Assembly (NCBI RefSeq): GCF_017498545.1
Contig: NZ_CP071793.1
Coordinates: 4,365,001-4,429,000, forward strand
Direction: 5' to 3'
Source: Sulfidibacter corallicola
Lineage (GTDB): Bacteria; Acidobacteriota; Holophagae; Acanthopleuribacterales; Acanthopleuribacteraceae
Length of the DNA stretch: 64,000 nucleotides
The position numbers and the translations under genes are program-made. The notes under the pieces are model-generated. The model searched no databases. It had not been told where the DNA came from and saw nothing but the letters and a program-made list of their open reading frames with translations. Below are positions 1 to 9,140 of the stretch, piece after piece. Within the stretch, counting starts at the first letter, position 1, and the number at the start of each line of letters is the position of its first letter.

Positions 1-2
1 CC

Positions 3-2489
3 TACGCCGCGGCCTGGACCCTGACCCAGCTCGGCCAAGTGGCCATCGGCCAGGATCGCTATTGGGAAGCCCGCCAATACGCCCAGAAGGCCTTGAAGGT
101 CTTCCCCGACTATTGGCCGGCCACGGTCCTGGAGAACAACGCGCTTTCGGCACTGGGCCTGGAGGGCCTGGCCCTGCGCCGCACGCTGGAACTCTTGGAA
201 AAGTACCCCGACGTGCCCTGGCTGATGATGGACCTCGCCGATCTCTACAACGAAATGTCCTTTCTCTCCGAAAGCGAAGCCATGGTGGACCGCGTGTTGG
301 CCATCCGCTTCGGCAGCCGCAAGTTCTCCAACGCCAAGATCCGCCTGCTCAAACAGCGCGGCGATTTGGAAGGCCTCGAGCGGTTCTATCACGATGTCCT
401 GCGCGACGGCCCCTACTCGGTCACCGCGGCCATCACCTTCGCGGACTTCCTGACCGGGAACCGACGTTACGAGGAAGCCTACCAACTGCTGGATCACTAT
501 CTCGACCAAGTCCCCCAGAACCCCGATCTGCTGCAGGCCATGGGCGAAATGAAACTGCGCGGTGGTGCACCCGACGCCCTCACCTACCTGGAGCAGGCAC
601 TGGCTTTGCGCCCGCAGAACCCGGGGCTCGAGAACCTGATCCGCCTCAGCAAGGACGAGGCCCAGGCGTTTTACAAACCCTACCTCCTGCAGGAACCGCC
701 GGATGTGGATCCCCTGGAAGTCAGCTCGGTCGTCATCAACTTCGACAACAAGGTGCGCAAGGTCGCCCCCAGCGGTCAGTCGTCGCTCTACCACCAGTTG
801 GAGTGGGAGATCGTGAGCGAGCGCGGCATCCAGGAACTGACCGGCTATTCGTTCAGCTACGCGCCCTTGCGCGAAAAAGCGGAAATCGTGAAGGCCGAGA
901 TCATCCGCGGCGATCAGACGATCCTGATCACCAAGACCGGACGCAGCCGCATCAGCGATCCCCAGTACCGCATGTACTACGACCTGGTCGCCTACCAGAT
1001 CCGCTTTCCCTCGCTTCAAGTCGGCGATCGCGTTCGCGTCGAATACCGCGTGGACGACATCCACAGCACCAACATCTTCGGCGATTACTTCGGCGACCTG
1101 CAGTACTTCTCCAACGGCTATCCCTCCAAGCGCATCGCCTATACCCTGATCCTACCCAAGGACCGCAAGATCTACACGCACGTCGAAAAGATGCAGCCGG
1201 AACACGAGGTGCTGGAGCTGGGCAACAACCGCGTCTATCGCTGGATTCAGGACCAGGTATCGCCCTACGAAACCGAGAGCCGGATGCCGGGCCTCCAGGC
1301 CTACCTGCCCTATATCGGCGTCTCGACCTTCGCCGATTGGCAGGACATGGCCAAGTGGTACGCCGAGCTGATCAAAAACCAGTTGGAACTGAATCACGAG
1401 AGCAAGGAAATCGTGGCCGACCTGGTCGAAGGCGTCACGGATCGCCTGGAAATCGTCAAACGCATCCACGAATACGTGGTCTCCAACACCCGTTACGTGG
1501 CGCTGGAATTCGGCATCCACGGCTACAAGCCCTACGGCGTGAACCAAGTCTGCTCGCGCCAGTTCGGAGACTGTAAGGACAAGGCCAGCCTGATGATCGC
1601 GATGATGCGCGAAGCCGGGATCGAGGCCAACGTGGTGATCGTGCGCACCAGCGACAAAGGCGACATCCACCCCTCGCCGGCCATGCTCTCCTATTTCAAC
1701 CACGCCATCGCCCACGTGCCCGAATTCAACCTGTTCCTCGACGGCACGGCCGAGTTCAGCGGGATCGACGAACTACCCGAAATGGATCAGGACGCGCTGG
1801 TGCTGATCGTCGATCGCGAGGGCAACGGCGAGTTGACGCGCATTCCGCGCCAGGACAACACCCGCACCGACTACCATCTGGTCCTCAACGTGGCCCCGGA
1901 CGGCCAGGCCCAAATCGAAGGGGAGCTGCGTTACTCCGGCGTGGTGACGCCGGACGTGCGCCAGTACCTGAGCATCGAGACCAAGCTGAACCAGAACCTC
2001 CAGAACATCCTGACCGGTATCATGCCGGGCCTCGACGTCATCAACGCCGAGCGCGAGGGTACCCGCCTCAACGACCCGATCAAGTTGCGCTTCACCGGTC
2101 AGAGCGACCAACTGCTGGCCACCGACGGCCAGGGCCTCAAACTGCCGCTCAACATCCTCAATTCCGGGTTGGTCCAGCGCTACGCGCCCAACGCCAACCG
2201 CAAGTTCCCCCTGGAAATCGGATCGCGCAAGACGCGTCAGGTACAGGTGGACATCGAGCTGCCCCAGGGTTATGAAATGGCCGACGCGCCCGAATCGCTT
2301 TCCGAAGAGAACGACGACTTCAAGGTCCACATTCAATTCGATCGAACCGGCACCAACCAAATGCGCATCGACTACGAAATCACCTTCAAAAACCCCCGTG
2401 TCCCGCCCAGCAACTACGCCGAACTGCGCGAGTTGATGAAAAAACACGACCGCATCTTGGATCAGGCGATCCAATTTATCGCGCGCTAA
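3..2489 (+). CDS. TPR / DUF3857 / transglutaminase-domain protein (5' partial)
   Basis: The reading frame is open to the left edge, so the true start lies outside the window; an in-frame GTG at 39 is only an internal candidate. The first ~200 residues look like tetratricopeptide repeats. They are followed by a DUF3857 beta-rich domain and a transglutaminase-like fold. The papain-like triad appears intact: Cys in FGDCKD (codon at 1572), His in FNHAIAH and Asp in LFLDGTA. DUF3857/transglutaminase proteins are usually exported or periplasmic in Gram-negative bacteria, and their substrates are mostly unknown. The next gene starts 11 bases downstream and is a paralogue, so the two are probably co-transcribed. 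The domain calls are firm; the function is unknown. Confidence 0.85.
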   Translation, partial: YAAAWTLTQLGQVAIGQDRYWEARQYAQKALKVFPDYWPATVLENNALSALGLEGLALRRTLELLEKYPDVPWLMMDLADLYNEMSFLSESEAMVDRVLAIRFGSRKFSNAKIRLLKQRGDLEGLERFYHDVLRDGPYSVTAAITFADFLTGNRRYEEAYQLLDHYLDQVPQNPDLLQAMGEMKLRGGAPDALTYLEQALALRPQNPGLENLIRLSKDEAQAFYKPYLLQEPPDVDPLEVSSVVINFDNKVRKVAPSGQSSLYHQLEWEIVSERGIQELTGYSFSYAPLREKAEIVKAEIIRGDQTILITKTGRSRISDPQYRMYYDLVAYQIRFPSLQVGDRVRVEYRVDDIHSTNIFGDYFGDLQYFSNGYPSKRIAYTLILPKDRKIYTHVEKMQPEHEVLELGNNRVYRWIQDQVSPYETESRMPGLQAYLPYIGVSTFADWQDMAKWYAELIKNQLELNHESKEIVADLVEGVTDRLEIVKRIHEYVVSNTRYVALEFGIHGYKPYGVNQVCSRQFGDCKDKASLMIAMMREAGIEANVVIVRTSDKGDIHPSPAMLSYFNHAIAHVPEFNLFLDGTAEFSGIDELPEMDQDALVLIVDREGNGELTRIPRQDNTRTDYHLVLNVAPDGQAQIEGELRYSGVVTPDVRQYLSIETKLNQNLQNILTGIMPGLDVINAEREGTRLNDPIKLRFTGQSDQLLATDGQGLKLPLNILNSGLVQRYAPNANRKFPLEIGSRKTRQVQVDIELPQGYEMADAPESLSEENDDFKVHIQFDRTGTNQMRIDYEITFKNPRVPPSNYAELRELMKKHDRILDQAIQFIAR

Positions 2490-2500
2490 GGAGACATCCC

Positions 2501-5500
2501 ATGAACGATCGCATGAATTTCTTTCGCCGGATCCCGAACGGCAGGGACATCCTGCTCGTCGCGCTGTGTACCCTGACGGTCATGGCCCAGCCGCTCTGGG
2601 CCCAGGCCGACGGCGACGTGGAACGGGGTTGGCACTTGCTCGCCGACAAGAACGACATGACCGGTGCCCGTGGCGCCTTCAAGCCGGGTAAGGAACGGGG
2701 CGAGACCCTGGCCTCCATCGGTTGGTTCCTCAGCTTTACCGGCAATGGCCCCACCCAGGAACTCGAAGACGCCGCACTCTCGGTGATGCGTGCCAACCCG
2801 GGCGGCAACGCCTCCGAGTTCGTGCTCAAGTGGATGAGTGAAAACCGCGATTGCCTGCCCACCTGGGGCGCGGAAGCGGCCGCCCTGTTCGACGAGAACG
2901 TGGTCACCAATCCCGAGCTGATGGCCCACTACGCCAACATGCGCCGGTTTTCCTCGCGGGCCCAGAAAGCTCGCCCCCCCTTCGCCCAGATCGCCGGCGA
3001 AGCGGCCTTCATCACCGATTGGAAGATCTCGAATCGCTTCGGTCACTACCCGATTCCGGCCTTCGATCACACCTGGCCCGCCGAAAAAGCCGACTGGTGG
3101 AAAGATGCACGCGACTACCACACCCGAACCGGCGTCGTGGTCCCGCCCAACGCGGTATCCGGCGGGGGGGTACTCTACGCCTTCTCGCGCTTCGACAACC
3201 CCGCGGATCAAGACGTCCTGTTCCGCCTGTTCACCTATCACAACGCGTCGATCTACCTCAACGGCAAGCTGTTGGCCCATTTTCCCCTGCTCGAGGAGTA
3301 CGGTTCCAACATCCGCCACCTCCGCCGCCGTTTGCCGGCCGGGAGCTACGAGGTCGTGATCAAGACCACCCAGACCCGTGGCAACAACGGTCAGTTCTCG
3401 CTGCAGGTCACCGCGGACAAACAACCGAGCTTTCCCGAACCGGGCAAGCCGCAAACGGACCTGGCGGGTAGTTGGGACAAGGTCGAACACATCCAGGTCG
3501 GTCTCGCCGCGGAACTCGAAGGCGACAGCAGTGAAATGGCCGACTTCCTTCGCGCCATCCTGGCGGAAAAGGACAAGAACGACGAACAGACCGTCAGCCT
3601 CCTGGAGAAGGTGTTCGAAAAGCATCCGCAAAGCGTCCTGGTCGGGACCCAACTGAGTGCGGTCTACATGTCGATGGTGAAGTTCCTGCCCCAGGAAGAC
3701 CAACTTTCGCGGGCCTTCCAGATCCTGTTCACCCTCTCGCAGTTGGAAGCTCCCAACCTGGAGGCCAAACTGTCCCTGGCCCTGCTGCTGAACCGCGCCA
3801 ACAAGACCCGCGACGCATTGGGCCTGATGGACCTGGTGGTCAAGGAGAACCCCGCCTATTGCGAAGCGATCGAATCGCTGATGGTGTTCAGCACCAAGGA
3901 GAACCTGTTCGACATCCGCCAGGCCTCGTTGCGTCACCTGGAAGACCTGGGCCCCAATCACCGCTGGGCCCAAAAGCTCCTGGCGCGCGAGTTCAACCGC
4001 GACGGCAACCTCAACCGGACCCGCGAGATCTTGGAGAACCTGGCCGACCTGCTGCCTTGGGAAGGCTACGTGGCCGAACTCCACGAGATGAACGAGAACT
4101 ACGAGGCCGCCATCGAGGACCTGCTGAAACGTTGGGCCATTTTCGAGGATCGCGACTACTATCCCTACGCCATTTCCCGCGACTACGCAAAGCTCGGCAA
4201 CACCGCCAAACAGCGCGAGTGGCTGCTAAAGACCCTGGAGGTCAACTCGCTCCACGAGGAGGCCATTCTCGACCTGGTCAACCTCAATTGCTACGAAGGC
4301 AAGCTGGACGCCGCCCAGAAACTGCTGCGCGACTACCTCCTGATCGAACCCGCCAACGCCACCTTCCGCCAACGGCTCAGCCACCTGGAAGGCCGCACCG
4401 CCTTCGAAGAGTTTCGCGTCGACAGCACCCAGATCATCGCCGACGCCAAGAACAAGCCCATATCGGAAGGCGCCGATTCGGAACTGCTGCTGGATCAGTT
4501 GATGGTCCGCCTGTTCCCCGACGGTTCGCAGATGCGCTACACGCACCTCGTGACGCGCGTGCTCACCAAGGACGGGGTCGACGTGGAGAGCGAGGTGCGC
4601 CTGCCCGGCGAGGACCTGGAAATCCTGGAACTGCGCACCATCAAACAGGACGGCAGCGTGTTCTACCCGGAGAGCTTCGAACACAAGTCGACCATCAGCC
4701 TCAGCGGCATCGGCGTGGGCGATTTCATCGACGAGGAACACATCGAGTACCTGCCACCGGCCTATTACGACAAGGACGGGCTGGACGGTTTCATGACCTT
4801 TATCTTCCAGGGCATCGACCGCATCTACCACCACAGCGAGCTGGTGCTGATCTATCCCGAGGAGCTGGACCCGGAGCCGGTGCTCCTGGCCCGGAACATG
4901 CCGGAAGACCAGCCCCAGATCACGGTCGTGGACGGGCTCAAGTACGTGCGCTGGCTGACCAAGGACATGCCGCCGCTGCACGTGGAATCCGGCATGCCGC
5001 CCGCCAACTACCTGCAACCGGTGGCTTCCTTCTACTACAACACCGATTGGCGCGAAATCCGCGACTTCTACCACCACGCCGTCCGCCTGCGGATGGGACT
5101 GGTGAACCGCCTCGAAACCCAGGTGGACAGTTGGCGTGCGCTGGACAAGAAGCCCCGCGAGCTGGCGCAGCACATCTACGAGGAAGTGACCGACCGCATC
5201 GAGCCCAACGGTCGTTTCTACAACGACGTCAACCTGGTGTGGGAAAGCAAGGCCGGCAACCCGACCCTTCTGCTGGCCTCGGTCTACCGCAGCCTCGGCA
5301 TTCCCTGCGACATCATCCTGTGCAGCCCCGAACGCATGCGGCACTACACGTTCGACACGCCGTTGCCCAGCCTGTCCTACGCGCTGTTGCGACTGCAGTT
5401 CGGTGACGAGACGCTGTGGGTCGATGCCAACCAGAAGAACCTGCCCTTCGGCTACGTCCCGTTTTCCTTCCGCGACAGTCGCGGCGTCCTGCTCTCCAAC

Positions 5501-6193
5501 GGCGACCCCCTGTTCGTGACCATTCCCGGCTACCCCGACGACAGCGAGCGCGTCGAATCGGAATACCGCTTCACCCTGAACCCCGACGGCTCGGTGGAAG
5601 CCACCGGTGCGGAACGGTTCTTCGGGATGACGGCCGCTCAGTTGGTCGAGAGTTGGGCCTCGCTGAACAAGCCCGAAACCATGCAGCGGGTGGAAGCGGG
5701 CATCAACCAGAACTACCCGGGTGCGGTGGTCTCCAAGGCCGGGCCCACCGAGGACCTGCCGCGCGGCGAGTTCGAAATCACCAACGCCTTCAGCCACGAC
5801 CACCTGGCCAAGCAGGTGGAAGGCGGCCTGGAAGTGCCCTTCCTGCTACCCAAGACCCCCTTGCTGGAGCGCTACGGGCAGTTGCCCAGCCGCCAGACAC
5901 CGATCTTCATCGCCCAGCCGCACTACAACGTGTCCAGCCTCGTCCTGACGCTGCCCGAGGGCATGGAGTGGCAGAACGAACCGCTGAAATTCGAGCGCAA
6001 AGCGCCGTTTGGCGACTACGCGCTGCAGGTGGAACGAGTCAACGAACGCGAGCTGAAAGTGTCGCGAACCTACCATCTGGGCAGCCAATTCATCCAGCCC
6101 GAGCAGTACCAGGATTTTCTTGTCTTTTGCAAGGCCATGGTGGAGAATGAGGATCTTACGTTCAAAGCGGTCAAAGTATTAGGCGCCCCCTGA
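2501..6193 (+). CDS. Exported TPR / DUF3857 protein with degenerate transglutaminase fold
   Basis: This 1230-residue protein starts at an ATG preceded by AAGGAG eight bases upstream. The N-terminus is a typical signal peptide: basic residues, a hydrophobic stretch around 18-30, then a cleavage-like AQA near 36. Beyond it come TPR-like helices (about 330-620), a DUF3857-type domain (about 640-880) and a transglutaminase fold (about 890-1010). Aligned by eye to the upstream paralogue, the catalytic Cys position reads AGNPT and the His position reads LSYAL. Only the Asp (LWVDAN) remains, so the fold is probably not an active transglutaminase. It may bind a partner or act with the active upstream paralogue, separated by 11 bases. 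The function is unknown. Confidence 0.85.
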   Translation: MNDRMNFFRRIPNGRDILLVALCTLTVMAQPLWAQADGDVERGWHLLADKNDMTGARGAFKPGKERGETLASIGWFLSFTGNGPTQELEDAALSVMRANPGGNASEFVLKWMSENRDCLPTWGAEAAALFDENVVTNPELMAHYANMRRFSSRAQKARPPFAQIAGEAAFITDWKISNRFGHYPIPAFDHTWPAEKADWWKDARDYHTRTGVVVPPNAVSGGGVLYAFSRFDNPADQDVLFRLFTYHNASIYLNGKLLAHFPLLEEYGSNIRHLRRRLPAGSYEVVIKTTQTRGNNGQFSLQVTADKQPSFPEPGKPQTDLAGSWDKVEHIQVGLAAELEGDSSEMADFLRAILAEKDKNDEQTVSLLEKVFEKHPQSVLVGTQLSAVYMSMVKFLPQEDQLSRAFQILFTLSQLEAPNLEAKLSLALLLNRANKTRDALGLMDLVVKENPAYCEAIESLMVFSTKENLFDIRQASLRHLEDLGPNHRWAQKLLAREFNRDGNLNRTREILENLADLLPWEGYVAELHEMNENYEAAIEDLLKRWAIFEDRDYYPYAISRDYAKLGNTAKQREWLLKTLEVNSLHEEAILDLVNLNCYEGKLDAAQKLLRDYLLIEPANATFRQRLSHLEGRTAFEEFRVDSTQIIADAKNKPISEGADSELLLDQLMVRLFPDGSQMRYTHLVTRVLTKDGVDVESEVRLPGEDLEILELRTIKQDGSVFYPESFEHKSTISLSGIGVGDFIDEEHIEYLPPAYYDKDGLDGFMTFIFQGIDRIYHHSELVLIYPEELDPEPVLLARNMPEDQPQITVVDGLKYVRWLTKDMPPLHVESGMPPANYLQPVASFYYNTDWREIRDFYHHAVRLRMGLVNRLETQVDSWRALDKKPRELAQHIYEEVTDRIEPNGRFYNDVNLVWESKAGNPTLLLASVYRSLGIPCDIILCSPERMRHYTFDTPLPSLSYALLRLQFGDETLWVDANQKNLPFGYVPFSFRDSRGVLLSNGDPLFVTIPGYPDDSERVESEYRFTLNPDGSVEATGAERFFGMTAAQLVESWASLNKPETMQRVEAGINQNYPGAVVSKAGPTEDLPRGEFEITNAFSHDHLAKQVEGGLEVPFLLPKTPLLERYGQLPSRQTPIFIAQPHYNVSSLVLTLPEGMEWQNEPLKFERKAPFGDYALQVERVNERELKVSRTYHLGSQFIQPEQYQDFLVFCKAMVENEDLTFKAVKVLGAP

Positions 6194-6282
6194 AGCGCCC
6201 GCAGGGGAGAAGGGGCGTGGGACCGGCGCCCCGAATCGCTTTTTTCACCAGGAAAATTCAAAGACGATTACGGGGGTATCCC

Positions 6283-7608
6283 ATGGAACGAGCGAAGCAT
6301 TTCGCCCGGCACATCGCGCATGTGCAGGGCATCTACGAACAGGCCCTGGCCACCCTGTCGGAAGAGGCCCAACAGATGGACGCGGTCCTGATTCATTCGG
6401 GATCGGAAGGCATCTATTTCGGCGACGATCGACACATCTACTTTCAAGCTTTTGGTCACTTCAATCACTGGGTTCCGCTGAATCGGCCCGACCAGATGGT
6501 GCTCATTCAGCCCGGTAAGAAACCCACCTATTTCCAGGTCGTCCGACCGGATTTCTGGTACGACCAGACGGTGCACAACGAGGCCTGGTGGGCCGACGCG
6601 TTCGAGATCGTCTCGCTCACGGCGCCCGAACAGGTCGTCGACCACCTACCCGCCACGCGCCGGATCGCCTTTCTGGGCGAGAACCTGCCCTTTGCGGCGC
6701 AGATCGGCATGCCGTCCAACCTGCACAACGAAAAGAACCTGCTCAATTACCTCGACTACTACCGCGGCATGAAGACCGACTACGAGGTGGGCGAACTGCG
6801 CGAGGCCAACCGAATCGCCATGCTGGGTCACGAAGCGGCCCGCAAGTCCTTTTTCGAGCACGGCAGCGAGTACGACATCAACCAGGCCTTCCTCGCCGCC
6901 ACCAGCATGTTGGAGACCGATTCGCCCTACACCAACATCGTCGGCCTCGATCGCAACGCCGCCATCCTTCACTATCAGTACAAGCAGCGCGACAACGGGC
7001 GCGAGAGCAAGACGTTGTTGATCGACGCCGGGTCGGTATCCAACCGCTACTGTTCCGACATCACCCGCACCTACACCCGCGACGACAGCCACCCGGTGTT
7101 CCGCGCGATCATGGAAGGCATCGAGCGCCTGCAACTGGCGCTGGTCGATCACGCCAAGATCGGGTCGCCCTACAAGGAGCTCCAGGCCGCGGCCCACGAC
7201 GGCGTTCTCGATCTGTTGTTGCAGCACGAAATCGTGCGCGGCAATCGCGAAGAACTGTCCGAACACAACCAGGTCAGCCGCCTGTTCTTCCCGCACGGGA
7301 TCGGCCACCTGCTCGGCCTCCAGGTTCACGACGTGGGCGGGTTCTTCAAGGACGATCACGGCGCTTTGGCACCGCCTCCCGAAGATCACAAGTTCCTGCG
7401 CCTGAACCGCGAGATGAAGCAGGGCATGGTGTTCACCATCGAGCCGGGCCTGTACTTCATTCCGGTTTTGCTGGATCCGGAGCGCAACTCGGACCTGGGC
7501 AAGAACCTCAACTGGTCCCTGATCGACGCGCTGATTCCCTACGGCGGCGCCCGTTTCGAAGACAACATCCTGCTCGGCGAAGACGGCCCCGTCAACCTGA
7601 CTCGCTGA
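6283..7608 (+). CDS. pepQ: Xaa-Pro dipeptidase (M24 metallopeptidase)
   Basis: The protein has 441 residues from the ATG at 6283, which follows a G-rich Shine-Dalgarno stretch (CGGGGG); an in-frame start at 6217 is less likely. It has the two-part pita-bread layout of prolidases. The C-terminal domain carries the five metal-ligand regions in order: Asp in LLIDAG, Asp in SDITRT, His in HGIGH, Glu in TIEPG and Glu in FEDN. The residues around HGIGHLLGLQVHDVGG match PepQ-type enzymes, which cleave dipeptides with C-terminal proline in the cytoplasm using two Mn/Co ions. The gene ends just before a strong hairpin, so it closes the first transcription unit. Confidence 0.92.
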   Translation: MERAKHFARHIAHVQGIYEQALATLSEEAQQMDAVLIHSGSEGIYFGDDRHIYFQAFGHFNHWVPLNRPDQMVLIQPGKKPTYFQVVRPDFWYDQTVHNEAWWADAFEIVSLTAPEQVVDHLPATRRIAFLGENLPFAAQIGMPSNLHNEKNLLNYLDYYRGMKTDYEVGELREANRIAMLGHEAARKSFFEHGSEYDINQAFLAATSMLETDSPYTNIVGLDRNAAILHYQYKQRDNGRESKTLLIDAGSVSNRYCSDITRTYTRDDSHPVFRAIMEGIERLQLALVDHAKIGSPYKELQAAAHDGVLDLLLQHEIVRGNREELSEHNQVSRLFFPHGIGHLLGLQVHDVGGFFKDDHGALAPPPEDHKFLRLNREMKQGMVFTIEPGLYFIPVLLDPERNSDLGKNLNWSLIDALIPYGGARFEDNILLGEDGPVNLTR

Positions 7609-7621
7609 ACGACCCATTTCG

Positions 7622-7655
7622 AAAAGCGGCGGCCTCGGTGTCGCCGCTTTTTTCA
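7622..7655 (+). terminator. Rho-independent terminator after pepQ
   Basis: A perfect 10-bp inverted repeat (AAAAGCGGCG at 7622-7631 and CGCCGCTTTT at 7642-7651) with a 10-base loop is followed by further T residues. It lies 14 bases after the pepQ stop. Confidence 0.9.
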
Positions 7656-7797
7656 TGCCCCCAACCATCGTGGGACTCCCTTTGGAACGACATCGCCGCG
7701 CGATCGCTCGCGGAGAGCTGCATCCCACACGCCCCACCTGTCGGCGGACACCCTTCCCCACGCGAAACACCGAGTTCAAGCACGTGACCACACCCAG

Positions 7798-9126
7798 ATG
7801 ACAGATGATCCACTTCTCGATGCAGGCGCCTATTTCCGGAAAAAGACCGGACTTCACCGGTTCCTCTCGGGCCTGATCGATAAATACCGCAGTTTGGGTC
7901 GCCTTGGCGGACGGGTGGCCCTCTCCGATCTATCCCCCGAGGAAGCGGCGGCGCTTTCCGGCTTGTTGCGTGCGGATTACCGTTCGGGCCAAGAGGCCTC
8001 GATTCGCGCGGACGAGTTCGCGATCGCCTTGGCCGAGACGCGCTTCGCCGCGCTCGATCCCGTGGCCGTGCTGGGCGCCTTTGCGGGAGAAGCGCTGATC
8101 AGTAAGAAAGAGGCCAAACGACGCCGCGCACGTGCATGGAACGACCTGGTGGATCGATGCCGATCCGAATTCCCGACCGCCAACTGCGTCACATGGCTGG
8201 AAGCGCTCGCCGAGCGGCGCCCGGGTACGGCGACCTTCGAGCGCACCTTCCACGCCGACCCCGGCTTCGCCGATGAGCTGCGCCTCGTCCTGCGAGCCCT
8301 CGCGAACCTGCCGGATCGCTACCTGCGCCTCCCCCTTTTCTCCGCCGGCATCTCCGGTGATCCACACGCATTCGACCTCCAAACATCCGCGGGCACGCAT
8401 CTTCTCGCGGCCCTGGAAACCCTGCATCGGCAGCGAGTCGATCGAGGTGCGGCGGCGCCGCTGCCGGCCAGGAGCGAAACGAGCGAAACCGAATACCAAA
8501 GCCTGCTTTTGGGCCGCTTTTTCCTGGTGCGCGACGACATCGCCAACTTTTTTTCGTGCTCCGGCCTACTGGCCTACCGCGACGACCGATCCGAACCCCT
8601 GCCGATGTGGCGCCACGCCGATGCCGATGCCGCGGTCCTCAACGTACCGTTGCGCGAACTGCTGCGTATCGATCGACTGGAGCCGGCGCGACCGGGCCCG
8701 GTCTTCGTGGTCGAGAACTCGGGCATCTTCGCCGCACTCCTGGATGGCCAGGGCGAAGTCGGCCCTGCGCTGATGTGCCTGCACGGTCAATTCAAGTTGT
8801 CGGGTTGGATGGCTCTCGAAAAGCTGATCGAGCACGGTGCCGAGCTCCACTATTCGGGAGATTTCGACCCCGAGGGCCTGTTGATGGCCCAACGCCTGAT
8901 CCAGCGCTTTCCCGAGCGTATCCACCTGTGGCGATATACCGTGACCGACTATCACGCCTCACAACCCCAGGTGGCCCTGACCGCCCAACGCCTGGCCAAA
9001 TTGGAAAAGGTCGTTCACCCACAGCTCCTTCCGTTGAAAGAGGCGGTCGCGAAGGCCAAATGTGCGGGATATCAGGAAGCACTGCTCTCTTTTTTTCTCG
9101 AAGACTTGGGTTTTTCAATTAAATGA
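7798..9126 (+). CDS. jetD: Wadjet type II nuclease subunit JetD (DUF2399 / TIGR02679-like)
   Basis: This 442-residue protein matches the DUF2399 family by its C-terminal signature: FVVENSG (Glu306), a CLHGQ stretch, then YSGDFDPEG with Asp355 and Asp357. These are the acidic positions expected for a TOPRIM metal site. In Wadjet systems JetD is the nuclease that cuts plasmid DNA after the JetABC SMC complex has extruded it. The N-terminal half is the family's helical DNA-binding region. No clear Shine-Dalgarno precedes the ATG. It is the first gene of a tight four-gene run, whereas type II loci usually carry it last. Confidence 0.88.
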   Translation: MTDDPLLDAGAYFRKKTGLHRFLSGLIDKYRSLGRLGGRVALSDLSPEEAAALSGLLRADYRSGQEASIRADEFAIALAETRFAALDPVAVLGAFAGEALISKKEAKRRRARAWNDLVDRCRSEFPTANCVTWLEALAERRPGTATFERTFHADPGFADELRLVLRALANLPDRYLRLPLFSAGISGDPHAFDLQTSAGTHLLAALETLHRQRVDRGAAAPLPARSETSETEYQSLLLGRFFLVRDDIANFFSCSGLLAYRDDRSEPLPMWRHADADAAVLNVPLRELLRIDRLEPARPGPVFVVENSGIFAALLDGQGEVGPALMCLHGQFKLSGWMALEKLIEHGAELHYSGDFDPEGLLMAQRLIQRFPERIHLWRYTVTDYHASQPQVALTAQRLAKLEKVVHPQLLPLKEAVAKAKCAGYQEALLSFFLEDLGFSIK

Positions 9127-9140
9127 ACACCAGGATATAA

